Origin: Tessaracoccus caeni
GTDB taxonomy: Bacteria; Actinomycetota; Actinomycetes; Propionibacteriales; Propionibacteriaceae
Assembly (NCBI RefSeq): GCF_029211185.1
Contig: NZ_JARGDO010000005.1
Span: forward strand, 142,190-206,189
Direction of reading: 5' to 3'
DNA length: 64,000 nucleotides
The notes beneath the pieces are model-generated. The model was not told the origin of the DNA. It did no database searches and was given only the letters and a program-made list of their open reading frames with translations. This document shows, in pieces, positions 39,752 through 46,624 of this stretch. Made by a program: the position numbers and the translations under genes. Position 1 is the stretch's first letter. The number at the start of each line of letters is the position of its first letter.

Positions 39752-40663
39752 ATGCACATCGACCGCTATGCGCCCAGCCCCACTTCGGACCTGCATCTGG
39801 GCAATCTTCGCACCGCGGTGGCGGGCTGGCTCGCGGCGCGCCGGAGCGGCGGCCGATGGCTGATGCGCGTCGAGGATCTCGATGCTGCCCGAGTGCGCGC
39901 TTTCCGAGCCGGAGCGGCCAGCCAGCTGGCCGATCTCGCCGAGCTGGGCTTGGACTTCGACGGCGAGGTGGTGCTCCAGTCGGAGCGCCTGGATCTGTAC
40001 CGGGACGCGATCGCCTCGCTCGAGGAAGACACCTACGAGTGCTATTGCACCCGACGCGAAATCGCCGAGGCGGCCTCGGCCCCGCACGACGACGGCTACC
40101 GCCCCTATCCCGGCACCTGTCGCGACCTCAGCGCGGCCGAGCGTCAACGTCGGCGCGCGGAGCGCCCCGCCGCAATCCGGGTTCGGGCCGACGGTGTCAC
40201 CTGGCGGGTGACCGACGCCTTCGCGGGCGACGTGTCGGGTGTGGTGGACGACTTCGTGCTGGTTCGCGGCGACGGCCAGGCGGCCTACAACCTCGCGGTG
40301 GTCGTCGACGACCTGGCGATGGGCGTGACCCACGTCACCCGGGGAGACGATCTGCTCTCCAGTGCACCTCGTCAGGCATGGCTCGCCACCCGGCTGGGTG
40401 GGACGCCACCGCGTTACGCACACGCCGGCCTGGTGGTGAACGAGAAGGGCGTGAGACTCGCCAAACGCGACGGCGCGGTCACGCTGGCCGAGCTCCACGC
40501 CCGCGGCCTCAGCAGCTCCGACGTGATGGCCCTCCTGTGCGGGTCACTGCGTCTCGGCCCCTGCCGGACCCCGGACGAAGCCCTCGCCGCCATGCCCGGC
40601 GCCTATCCCCCGGACATGGCACGTGGCGCCGTCTGGGACGGCGCCACGTTGCAGGTCAGGTAG
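39752..40663 (+). CDS. gluQ: glutamyl-Q tRNA(Asp) synthetase
   Basis: 303-residue paralogue of the GluRS catalytic domain lacking the anticodon-binding part. YAPSPTSDLHLGNLRTA carries the HIGH-like motif, RLAKRDGAVTL replaces KMSKS, and a zinc site CYC...YPGTC is present. It would attach glutamate to queuosine in tRNA-Asp. The ATG at 39752 fits the family start; upstream frame overlaps pafB. A 13-bp hairpin is embedded in the last codons. It converges with the FKBP gene, leaving 11 bp between them. Confidence 0.9.
   Translation: MHIDRYAPSPTSDLHLGNLRTAVAGWLAARRSGGRWLMRVEDLDAARVRAFRAGAASQLADLAELGLDFDGEVVLQSERLDLYRDAIASLEEDTYECYCTRREIAEAASAPHDDGYRPYPGTCRDLSAAERQRRRAERPAAIRVRADGVTWRVTDAFAGDVSGVVDDFVLVRGDGQAAYNLAVVVDDLAMGVTHVTRGDDLLSSAPRQAWLATRLGGTPPRYAHAGLVVNEKGVRLAKRDGAVTLAELHARGLSSSDVMALLCGSLRLGPCRTPDEALAAMPGAYPPDMARGAVWDGATLQVR
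40621..40649. terminator. hairpin within the gluQ 3' end, shared by convergent genes
   Basis: ACGTGGCGCCGTC-tgg-GACGGCGCCACGT is a perfect 13-bp stem inside the last gluQ codons (RGAVWDGAT). For the FKBP gene it begins 26 bp after the stop. With only 11 bp between the two stop codons, it probably ends transcription in both directions. Confidence 0.65.
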
Positions 40664-40674
40664 ACAGAAGCGGA

Positions 40675-41676
40675 CTACAGGTTCTGCACGTCCAGGATGT
40701 CGACCACGTAGACCAGGGTCTGGCCGGCCGCGATCGCGGGGTTGCCGTCCTTTTCCTTGCGTCCGTTCGGGTAGGCGAGGTCGGGCGGCACGACGAGCAG
40801 CACGCGGGAGCCGGCGGTCTGGCCGGGGACGCCCTTGATCCAGCCCTCGATGAGCTCCGACACCGCGCCGGTCTGAGGCTGGGACCAGGCGTCCTCAATC
40901 AGCTTCGCGCCGTCGTAGTTCCAGGTGCGGAAGCGCACCTGCACCGAGCTGTCCTTGGTGACCTCGGCGCCGGGGCCCTTGATCAGGGTGGCGACCTTCA
41001 GCTTCGAGGGCGCCTTGTCGTCCTTGGAGATCGAGAGCTGCGGGCCGTCGTCGTTCATCGTGACGGACGGCAGGCCCTTCTCCGGGGCCACGGGCTCGCC
41101 GGTCGCCTCCGAGAAGTTGGCTGCGACGATGTCGACGACGAACACCAGAGAATCTCCGGGCTCGATGCCCGCGGCGGGTTGACCGTCCGGGTAGCCGTCG
41201 TCGGCGGCGATGCCCATCAGCACGCGCGACCCCACGGCCTTGCCCACTAGGGAGCTGGTGAATCCGGGCACGAACATGCCGATGGGGAAGGTCAGCGGCT
41301 GGTCCTGATCGAAGTTGCCATCGAACTGCTCGCCCGTGCGGCCGTTGTAGCCGGCGTAGCGGATGGTGATGACCGAGTCGTCGTCGAGCAGCTGCGGGCC
41401 GCCCTCGCGCAGCACGGTGGACTGCGTCGAGCCGATCGCCCACGGCGCGGGGACGGTCACCTGGGGCACGTCCTCGTCCGAGACCGTGATGCCGTCGAGG
41501 TTGGCGGACGGTTCGATCGTCACCGTTGGGCTGGGCGACGACGACGCCGACACCGATGCGGATGGCGACTCGGTGGGATCGGCCTCCGACGGCGTACATG
41601 CCGAAAGCAGTGCGAGCGACACGGAGACCGCGCCGACGGTGAGGGTGCGCAACAAGGGCTTCAGTGACAAGACCAC
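40675..41676 (-). CDS. lipoprotein with two FKBP-type peptidyl-prolyl isomerase domains
   Basis: 333-residue exported lipoprotein: signal and lipobox LALLSAC (C27), a Ser/Thr-rich linker (about 30-60), then two FKBP domains (about 85-190 and 215-330). The second has GWIKGVPGQTAGSRVLLVVPPDLAYP, close to the FKBP consensus; the first is more diverged. It should assist folding of secreted proteins outside the membrane. Tandem-FKBP lipoproteins are frequent in actinobacteria. The upstream 180-bp gap holds an inverted repeat. Confidence 0.9.
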   Translation of the reverse strand: MVLSLKPLLRTLTVGAVSVSLALLSACTPSEADPTESPSASVSASSSPSPTVTIEPSANLDGITVSDEDVPQVTVPAPWAIGSTQSTVLREGGPQLLDDDSVITIRYAGYNGRTGEQFDGNFDQDQPLTFPIGMFVPGFTSSLVGKAVGSRVLMGIAADDGYPDGQPAAGIEPGDSLVFVVDIVAANFSEATGEPVAPEKGLPSVTMNDDGPQLSISKDDKAPSKLKVATLIKGPGAEVTKDSSVQVRFRTWNYDGAKLIEDAWSQPQTGAVSELIEGWIKGVPGQTAGSRVLLVVPPDLAYPNGRKEKDGNPAIAAGQTLVYVVDILDVQNL

Positions 41677-41697
41677 CGGGGAATCCTACCTTAGGGA

Positions 41698-41849
41698 TTC
41701 CGCAGGTAGGTGGCGCCTACTGCGGCGCACTGGCTGGCGACCTGGCTTCGTTGTCGAACTCACTGGCATACCCAATGGCAGTTTCGTTCTCCGTCTTGCC
41801 AGATCATCCATCCAGCACGTCCTCGCTACGGCACCACCTACCTGCGGAA
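41698..41849. repeat. 20-bp inverted repeat bracketing the rluB-FKBP gap
   Basis: TTCCGCAGGTAGGTGGCGCC (41698-41717) recurs inverted at 41830-41849 with one mismatch, 112 bp apart. The pair fills nearly all of the 180-bp space between rluB and the FKBP gene. The interior shows no open reading frame with a plausible start. It could be a small mobile-element relic or a long terminator. Confidence 0.6.
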
Positions 41850-41856
41850 CCTCTTA

Positions 41857-42588
41857 CTACATCTTGACGAGATCGAACAGGGCGCCGAGCTCCTCGCGGG
41901 TGAGGTCGCGGCTCTCTCCCATCGGCAGGTTGCGCAGCCGGACCGGACCGATTCCGATCCGGGACAGCCGATCGACCGGGTGCCCCACGGTGTCCATCAT
42001 GCGACGCACGATCCGGTTGCGACCGGAGTGAATGGTGATCTCCAGCAACGTGCGGTCTTGGCCGCGAGCCTTGAGCTGCACCTTGTCGGCCTTGATGGGG
42101 CCGTCCTCGAGCGTGACGCCCTTCTCCAGGCGACGCAGCGTCTTGTTGTCCATCACGCCGGCGGCCTCCACCAGGTAGGTCTTCGGCACCTCGTACGACG
42201 GGTGGGCCAGGCGATGCGCGAAGTCGCCGTCGTTGGTCAGGATGATCAGGCCTTCGGTCGGCGTGTCGAGGCGGCCGACGTGGAACAGTCGCTCCTTGCC
42301 CCGGGGCAGGTAGTCGGCCAGACAGGGGCGTCCCTCGGGATCATCCATGCTCGCTACGACGCCGCGCGGCTTGTTCAGCACCAGGTAGCGGTGGTTGCGG
42401 GCGGGCGGGATCCGGGCGCCGTCGACGCGGATGTGGTCGGTGGCGGGGTTGACCCGTCGTCCCTGCTCGATGACCACCTCGCCATTGACCTCGACACGGC
42501 CCTCGTCGATCAGGATCTCGGCGGCGCGGCGCGACGCCACCCCGGCTGCGGCCAGCACCTTCTGCAGGCGCACGCCTTCCTCACTCAT
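41857..42588 (-). CDS. rluB: ribosomal large-subunit pseudouridine synthase (RluB/RsuA family)
   Basis: 243 residues: an N-terminal S4 RNA-binding domain (about 4-60; RLQKVLAAAGVASRRAAEIL) and a catalytic domain with the aspartate in GRLDTPTEGLIILTNDGDF (about 102-120). It makes pseudouridine in rRNA. Overlap of 8 bp with scpB indicates coupled expression. The order scpA-scpB-rluB is widely conserved in Gram-positive bacteria. Confidence 0.93.
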   Translation of the reverse strand: MSEEGVRLQKVLAAAGVASRRAAEILIDEGRVEVNGEVVIEQGRRVNPATDHIRVDGARIPPARNHRYLVLNKPRGVVASMDDPEGRPCLADYLPRGKERLFHVGRLDTPTEGLIILTNDGDFAHRLAHPSYEVPKTYLVEAAGVMDNKTLRRLEKGVTLEDGPIKADKVQLKARGQDRTLLEITIHSGRNRIVRRMMDTVGHPVDRLSRIGIGPVRLRNLPMGESRDLTREELGALFDLVKM

Positions 42589-43156
42589 GCTTTTCCTCCG
42601 GCTCTGCGGCCTGGGCCAGCTGGCCCAGTTCGGCTTCCAAGGCTACGGCGTCGGGCAGCAAAGGAGCTAAATCGGGCAACTCCGACAGCTCGTTCAGGCC
42701 CAGCTTCTGCAGGAACAGCGACGTGGTGCCGAACGTCGCCGCCCCCGTGACGGGGTCTTCGCCCGCTTCCTGGATCAGGCCTCGCACCAGCAGGGTCTTG
42801 ACCACGCCGTCGACGTTGACGCCCCGGATGCCCGCGATCCGGCCGCGCGAGACGGGCTGCAGATAGGCGATCACGGCCAGGGTCTCCAGCGCGGCCTGAC
42901 TGAGCTTCGCACGCTGTTCGCTCACCAACCACGACTCGATGAGCGCGTCCTGATCGGGATCGGTGGCGAACCGCCATCCACCTGCCACAGCAAGCAGTCG
43001 GATGCCCCGCTCGTGGGCCCGGTAGAAGGCGCCGATCGCGCGCAGCTCCTCCTCGACGAGGTCAACGGGCACGTCGAGGATGGCCGCGAGTTCGGCGGTG
43101 GGCACGGGCTCGGTGGCCATCAGCAGGATGGCCTCCAACGGACGCGTCAAGCTCAT
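42581..43156 (-). CDS. scpB: segregation and condensation protein B
   Basis: 191 residues with two winged-helix domains; the signature LSQAALETLAVIAYLQPVSR and GRIAGIRGVNVDGVVKTLL are present. ScpB dimers join ScpA and SMC in chromosome condensation. The ATG at 43156 has GAAGGGG 8 nt upstream and overlaps the scpA stop. The acidic, Ala/Glu-rich C-terminus is typical. Confidence 0.94.
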   Translation of the reverse strand: MSLTRPLEAILLMATEPVPTAELAAILDVPVDLVEEELRAIGAFYRAHERGIRLLAVAGGWRFATDPDQDALIESWLVSEQRAKLSQAALETLAVIAYLQPVSRGRIAGIRGVNVDGVVKTLLVRGLIQEAGEDPVTGAATFGTTSLFLQKLGLNELSELPDLAPLLPDAVALEAELGQLAQAAEPEEKHE

Positions 43157-43971
43157 CGGGATTCCCCTTCCGTGTCGGGTCCGTAGTCGTCGACCACTTC
43201 GATGGTCGCGTCGTCGCGGCCGCTCCACCGCACGGTGAGGTCGCCGAGCGGGGTGAGCTGCTCGACCGCCACCTGCTGGGCGCGGAACAGCTCCAGCACG
43301 GCGAGGAAGCGCACCACGACGGTGAGCTTGTCGCAGCCGTCGACGAGAGCCCGGAAGGTGAGCGCACCCTCCCGGCGCAGCCGCGCCGCGATCACGCTCA
43401 CCTGTTCCTGCAGGCTGACGTTGCTGGTGTGCAGGTGCCCCACCTCGACGTGCGGCACCGGGGCGGGCGTCATGGCCGCCGCGGCCAGTCGGGCCAGATC
43501 CTCCGGGGTGATCCGCAGCTCCACCTCGGGCAGCACGGAGCGGAACTGCGGCTCGAGCCCGCCCGGCCGGTAGTGGGACTTGCCGGCCTCGGCCATGGTC
43601 GCCGCCACCCAGGCGGAGACCGCCTTGAAGGCGCGGTACTGAAGGAGGCGCGCGAAGAGGAGGTCGCGGGCCTCCAGCGCGGCGACGTCCTCCGGGTCGC
43701 TGACCTCGCCACCGGGCAGCAGCCGGGCGCTCTTGAGGTCGAGCAGGGTGGCCGCGACCACCAGAAACGAGCTGGTCTGCTCCAGTCCCCAGCCCGACCC
43801 AGCGGCCCGGATGTGGGCGATGAACTCGTCGGTCACCTGGGACAGCGCCACCTCGGTGACGTCCAGTTCCCGCCGCGAGATCAGCTGCAGCAGCAGGTCG
43901 AAGGGGCCCTCGAAGTTGGTCAGGTGAACGTCGAAGCCCTGAACCTTCGGCTGCGGGGCGGCCTGGCTCAC
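43153..43971 (-). CDS. scpA: segregation and condensation protein A (kleisin)
   Basis: 272-residue kleisin that bridges SMC heads. FDVHLTNFEGPFDLLLQLIS (about 14-33) is the conserved N-terminal SMC-neck binding element, and the C-terminal winged helix spans about 200-255 (VVRFLAVLELFRAQQVAVEQ). It overlaps scpB and the upstream RHH gene by 4 bp each. The gene group parA-RHH-scpA-scpB-rluB reads as one operon. Confidence 0.94.
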   Translation of the reverse strand: MSQAAPQPKVQGFDVHLTNFEGPFDLLLQLISRRELDVTEVALSQVTDEFIAHIRAAGSGWGLEQTSSFLVVAATLLDLKSARLLPGGEVSDPEDVAALEARDLLFARLLQYRAFKAVSAWVAATMAEAGKSHYRPGGLEPQFRSVLPEVELRITPEDLARLAAAAMTPAPVPHVEVGHLHTSNVSLQEQVSVIAARLRREGALTFRALVDGCDKLTVVVRFLAVLELFRAQQVAVEQLTPLGDLTVRWSGRDDATIEVVDDYGPDTEGESR

Positions 43972-44306
43972 GTCAGCTCTTGCACCAAGGCGCCATCCGG
44001 GCCGCGCTCGGCGAAGTCACGCAAGGCGAGGGCGACGGCGGTCCGCACAAGCCGGCCGCGGTCGGCCTTCACTCCGTGCCGACGCAACTGCAGCTTGGCT
44101 TCCTCGAGCGCCAGCAGCTCGTCGTCGGAGAAATACACCGTGATCTTCTGCGTGTGCTTCACCCGACCGCTCGCGGCCAGCTGGGCCGCCTCGGGCGCGG
44201 CGTCGGTATCGGGCGCGGGCCTGGTGGGTCGGAAGAGCTCCGACGCCCCCGGCAGGGCCGCGCGCTTGGACGATGCCTTCGCCTTCTTCGTCACCGGCTC
44301 TGACAC
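43968..44306 (-). CDS. ribbon-helix-helix protein between parA and scpA
   Basis: 112 residues: a disordered basic/Ala-rich N-terminus (about 1-48), then a likely RHH DNA-binding fold (about 52-97; KITVYFSDDELLALEEAKLQ, VKADRGRLVRTAVALALRDF). It overlaps parA by 16 bp and scpA by 4 bp, so it is coupled to both. It may be the DNA-binding partner of this ParA in place of a ParB, as in some plasmid systems. That role is inferred from context only. Confidence 0.75.
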   Translation of the reverse strand: MSEPVTKKAKASSKRAALPGASELFRPTRPAPDTDAAPEAAQLAASGRVKHTQKITVYFSDDELLALEEAKLQLRRHGVKADRGRLVRTAVALALRDFAERGPDGALVQELT

Positions 44307-45172
44307 CGCAGCAGCACCTCCCTCGCCAGCTGACGGTAGGCGCCGGCGCCCGGCGAGGTGCTGGCGTAGGTGGTGATGGGCTCCCCCGCCACCGTGGTCT
44401 CGGGAAACTTGATGGTGCGCCGGATGACGGTGTGGAACACCTGATCACCGAACGCCTCGACGACCCGCTCCAGCACCTCGCGGGTGTGGATGGTGCGGGC
44501 GTCGTACATGGTGCCGAGGATGCCCAGCACCTCGAGCTCCGGGTTCAGCCGGTCCTGCACCTTGGAGATGGTGTCGGTGAGCAGCGCGATGCCGCGCAGC
44601 GCGAAGAACTCGCATTCCAGCGGCATGATCACGTAGTCGCTGGCGGTGAGCGCGTTGATGGTGAGCAGGCCGAGACTGGGCGCACAGTCCACCAGGATGT
44701 AGTCGTAGGAGCTGCGCAGCTTGGCGAGCACCCGGTGCAGCGTCTGCTCGCGCGCCACCTCGCTGACCAGCTGCACCTCGGCGGCGGACAGGTCGATGTT
44801 GCTGGGCAGGATGTCCAGCCCGGGCACGACGGTGGGCTGGATCACCTCGTCGGGGGTGAACTCGCGCGTCAGCAGCAGGTTGTAGATGCTGCGATCCAGG
44901 GTGTGGGGGTTGATGCCGAGGCCCACGGACAGCGAGCCCTGCGGGTCGAAGTCGACCAGCAGCACCTTGCGCCCGGTCTCCACCAGAGCGGCGCCGAGGT
45001 TGATGGTGGTGGTGGTCTTGCCCACGCCACCCTTCTGGTTGCACATCGAGACGATCACCGCGCGACGACGGTTGGGGTCTGGCGGCAGCGGTTCCGGGAA
45101 GTCGGGAAGCGGCCTCCCCGTCGGCCCGATCACGGGCCCCTCCTCCACGTCGAACAGCCCGTCGTCAGCCAT
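44291..45172 (-). CDS. parA: ParA/Soj-like ATPase
   Basis: About 293 residues of the MinD/ParA family. Deviant Walker A CNQKGGVGKTTTTINLGAAL with its signature lysine, VDFDPQGSLSVGLG (Walker A') and YILVDCAPSLGLLT (Walker B) are all present. It is the copy next to scpAB, distinct from the parAB pair near the origin. The ATG at 45172 (GAGGGAG, 5-nt spacing) is preferred; one at 45202 is possible. First gene of the scp operon, probably guiding chromosome organisation with the RHH protein. Confidence 0.9.
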   Translation of the reverse strand: MADDGLFDVEEGPVIGPTGRPLPDFPEPLPPDPNRRRAVIVSMCNQKGGVGKTTTTINLGAALVETGRKVLLVDFDPQGSLSVGLGINPHTLDRSIYNLLLTREFTPDEVIQPTVVPGLDILPSNIDLSAAEVQLVSEVAREQTLHRVLAKLRSSYDYILVDCAPSLGLLTINALTASDYVIMPLECEFFALRGIALLTDTISKVQDRLNPELEVLGILGTMYDARTIHTREVLERVVEAFGDQVFHTVIRRTIKFPETTVAGEPITTYASTSPGAGAYRQLAREVLLRCQSR

Positions 45173-45242
45173 CGCTTCTCCCTCGCGTCGTTTTGTCGAC
45201 ATCTTATCCCCCGCGCCCCGCCACACACGACGCGATCCCGCC

Positions 45243-45303
45243 GCGCTCCTTGAGGTGTGAGGCCGCCTGCCCCCTGCGCTCCTTGAGGCGTGAGGCCGCC
45301 TGC
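45243..45303. repeat. REP-like tandem pair in the parA upstream region
   Basis: A 28-bp unit starting GCGCTCCTTGAGG and ending GGCCGCCTGC occurs at 45243-45270 and 45276-45303 (27 of 28 identical, period 33). It continues into CGGCCGAGCCTCGAAAGG, where GCCGCCTGCGGC forms a small palindrome. The look is that of the dispersed REP-like intergenic repeats of many actinobacteria. Confidence 0.65.
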
Positions 45304-45342
45304 GGCCGAGCCTCGAAAGGTCGCGACCATTCGTAGGGACTC

Positions 45343-45368
45343 GTGGTCAGGTCCGGTGGTCAGGTCCG
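45343..45368. repeat. 13-bp perfect tandem duplication
   Basis: GTGGTCAGGTCCG is repeated head-to-tail without a spacer. It lies in the 544-bp gap between parA and the DUF1877 gene. No gene or known site overlaps it. Confidence 0.6.
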
Positions 45369-45496
45369 TCGTGTGACGGATCGGGTCAACTGCCGCTACG
45401 AGCGCCTATGCGCCTCGATGACGAACTGGACAGGAAGACGCTCGGCCTAGTCTTTGGGCCCCCAGTGAGGCTAACCCCGTCAGACGTGGAGATCTC

Positions 45497-45582
45497 CCAG
45501 GTTCTGGATGTCAGTCTTGGGCCGCTCTGGCCGTTTGCCAGGTTCTGTATGCCAGCATGCTGACGTACAGAACCTGGCAAAC
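45497..45582. repeat. long cruciform-like inverted repeat with a third copy of its core
   Basis: GTTTGCCAGGTTCTGTA (45533-45549) pairs perfectly with 45566-45582 around CAGCATGCTG, giving 25 pairs with one mismatch and one wobble. The core CCAGGTTCTGnATGnCAG also occurs as a direct copy at 45497-45514. No gene ends directly next to it: parA reads away on the minus strand and the DUF1877 gene starts 134 bp further on. Function unknown; an integration scar or a mobile-repeat end is possible. Confidence 0.6.
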
Positions 45583-45716
45583 CGCAAAACACCGTGAACG
45601 CTGACGGATCCAACCTCGCTACCCAAGGGCGACCTATTCACGCATCCCACGCGGAGTTATCCACAGGTTGGCAGTTGGCCCTTCCCTCGGCAGCACCATT
45701 CAGTGACGATCAGGGC

Positions 45717-46241
45717 ATGGGAATCAGGTACTACGCATATGCGTTCGATCGCAACGACACCGAGCAGGCACTCGCCAATCCTCGCGACTTCTTGTCCGAC
45801 GACCCACTCGCCGATGCGTGGGGCCTTCCGCACGGCTTCACGGTCGCTCATGGGCTCTACGAGCAGGCGGTCCCCAAGTGCGACATGTTGTACCTCGACA
45901 AGGCATGGCGATACTTCCAACTCGTAACCTCACCGCCGTCGCCAGAGCACACTTCGAGAGCCGCATACCGGATGTTCGAGGGCAACGTGACATTCGCCGA
46001 CCCCCTCACCGGCTACGACCGCTGGGTCCGACCAATCCCACCCGATGACGTGGTGGAGATCGCACTCGACCTGAACAAGATCACGCCGGAGCAGTTCGCG
46101 GGACTACTGCGACCCCACATCGATAACTGGCATGTGAAGGAGGAGGACATCGACTACGCGGTTTCCTACCTGCCTCGTGCGCAGGAGTACATGACAGGAC
46201 TGGTCGAGACGGATCGCGGATTCGTCTACACGATCGGCTAG
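45717..46241 (+). CDS. DUF1877 (YfbM-like) protein
   Basis: 174 residues. The start MGIRYYAYAFDRND and the segment CDMLYLDKAWRYFQLVTSPP (about 60-79) match the DUF1877/YfbM family, single-domain proteins of unknown function of about 165 residues. The ATG at 45717 fits homologues; the frame is open 123 bp upstream, but that part is not family-like. It is a lone gene in the repeat-rich accessory patch, with lower GC than its neighbours by eye, suggesting acquisition. No role can be assigned. Confidence 0.8.
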   Translation: MGIRYYAYAFDRNDTEQALANPRDFLSDDPLADAWGLPHGFTVAHGLYEQAVPKCDMLYLDKAWRYFQLVTSPPSPEHTSRAAYRMFEGNVTFADPLTGYDRWVRPIPPDDVVEIALDLNKITPEQFAGLLRPHIDNWHVKEEDIDYAVSYLPRAQEYMTGLVETDRGFVYTIG

Positions 46242-46481
46242 CGGTTCTTGAGCAACACCTTTGGCAGGTCGGCGGAACCGCACTGGGGCAACCCTCCCGA
46301 CTCCCTCGCCTGTCCCGCTACGGCACTCGACAGCGGATCCTCCGCGTGCATCGCGCTGAACCGCGCACTTCCGCGACCATGCCGGCAAGCAGCAACCCTA
46401 CGAGACATGGCGAAGTCAAAGGTGCCGGCACGATCCCCCCTCACCACGGCGGCACATCGACGTCGCTCGACCACACAAAGA
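46242..46481. other. intergenic stretch with no recognised gene
   Basis: First part of the 383-bp gap between the DUF1877 and HNH genes. Short open frames on both strands lack ribosome-binding sites and family resemblance. I see nothing I can name before the 21-bp repeats begin at 46482. Confidence 0.5.
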
Positions 46482-46588
46482 TGTTGCCCGTTTTGCCCGA
46501 AGTGTTGCCTGAACCCGGCCAGGTATTGCCCGACAGGACGTAGGTGTTGCCCGTTCCTGCCAAGGTGTTGTCCGTATCGTACATGCGT
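46482..46588. repeat. five degenerate 21-bp direct repeats upstream of the HNH gene
   Basis: TTG of the unit TGTTGCCCGn(9)AGG falls at 46484, 46505, 46526, 46547 and 46568, an exact 21-bp period. Units start TGTTGCCCG, TGTTGCCTG, TATTGCCCG, TGTTGCCCG and TGTTGTCCG; the rest varies. 21 bp is two helical turns, so all units face one side of the DNA, as in iterons or operator arrays. The array ends 37 bp before the HNH-gene ATG. Confidence 0.7.
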
Positions 46589-46624
46589 TCGGTTTTGTCA
46601 GACCCTGTCTGTAGCGTTCTGGGT

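Noticed and set aside
44291..45250. parS site near parA
   Set aside because: No TGTTTCACGTGAAACA-like sequence is seen; this ParA is the scp-linked type.
45408..45563. 51-codon plus-strand ORF (MRLDDELDRKTLGLVFG...)
   Set aside because: No ribosome-binding site, no recognised family, and its end is formed by the long palindrome.
46346..46543. Small ORFs across the 21-bp repeats on both strands
   Set aside because: The repeat phase equals seven codons, so repeated peptides (GNTxxxS or VLPxxxx) arise automatically; no start signal.
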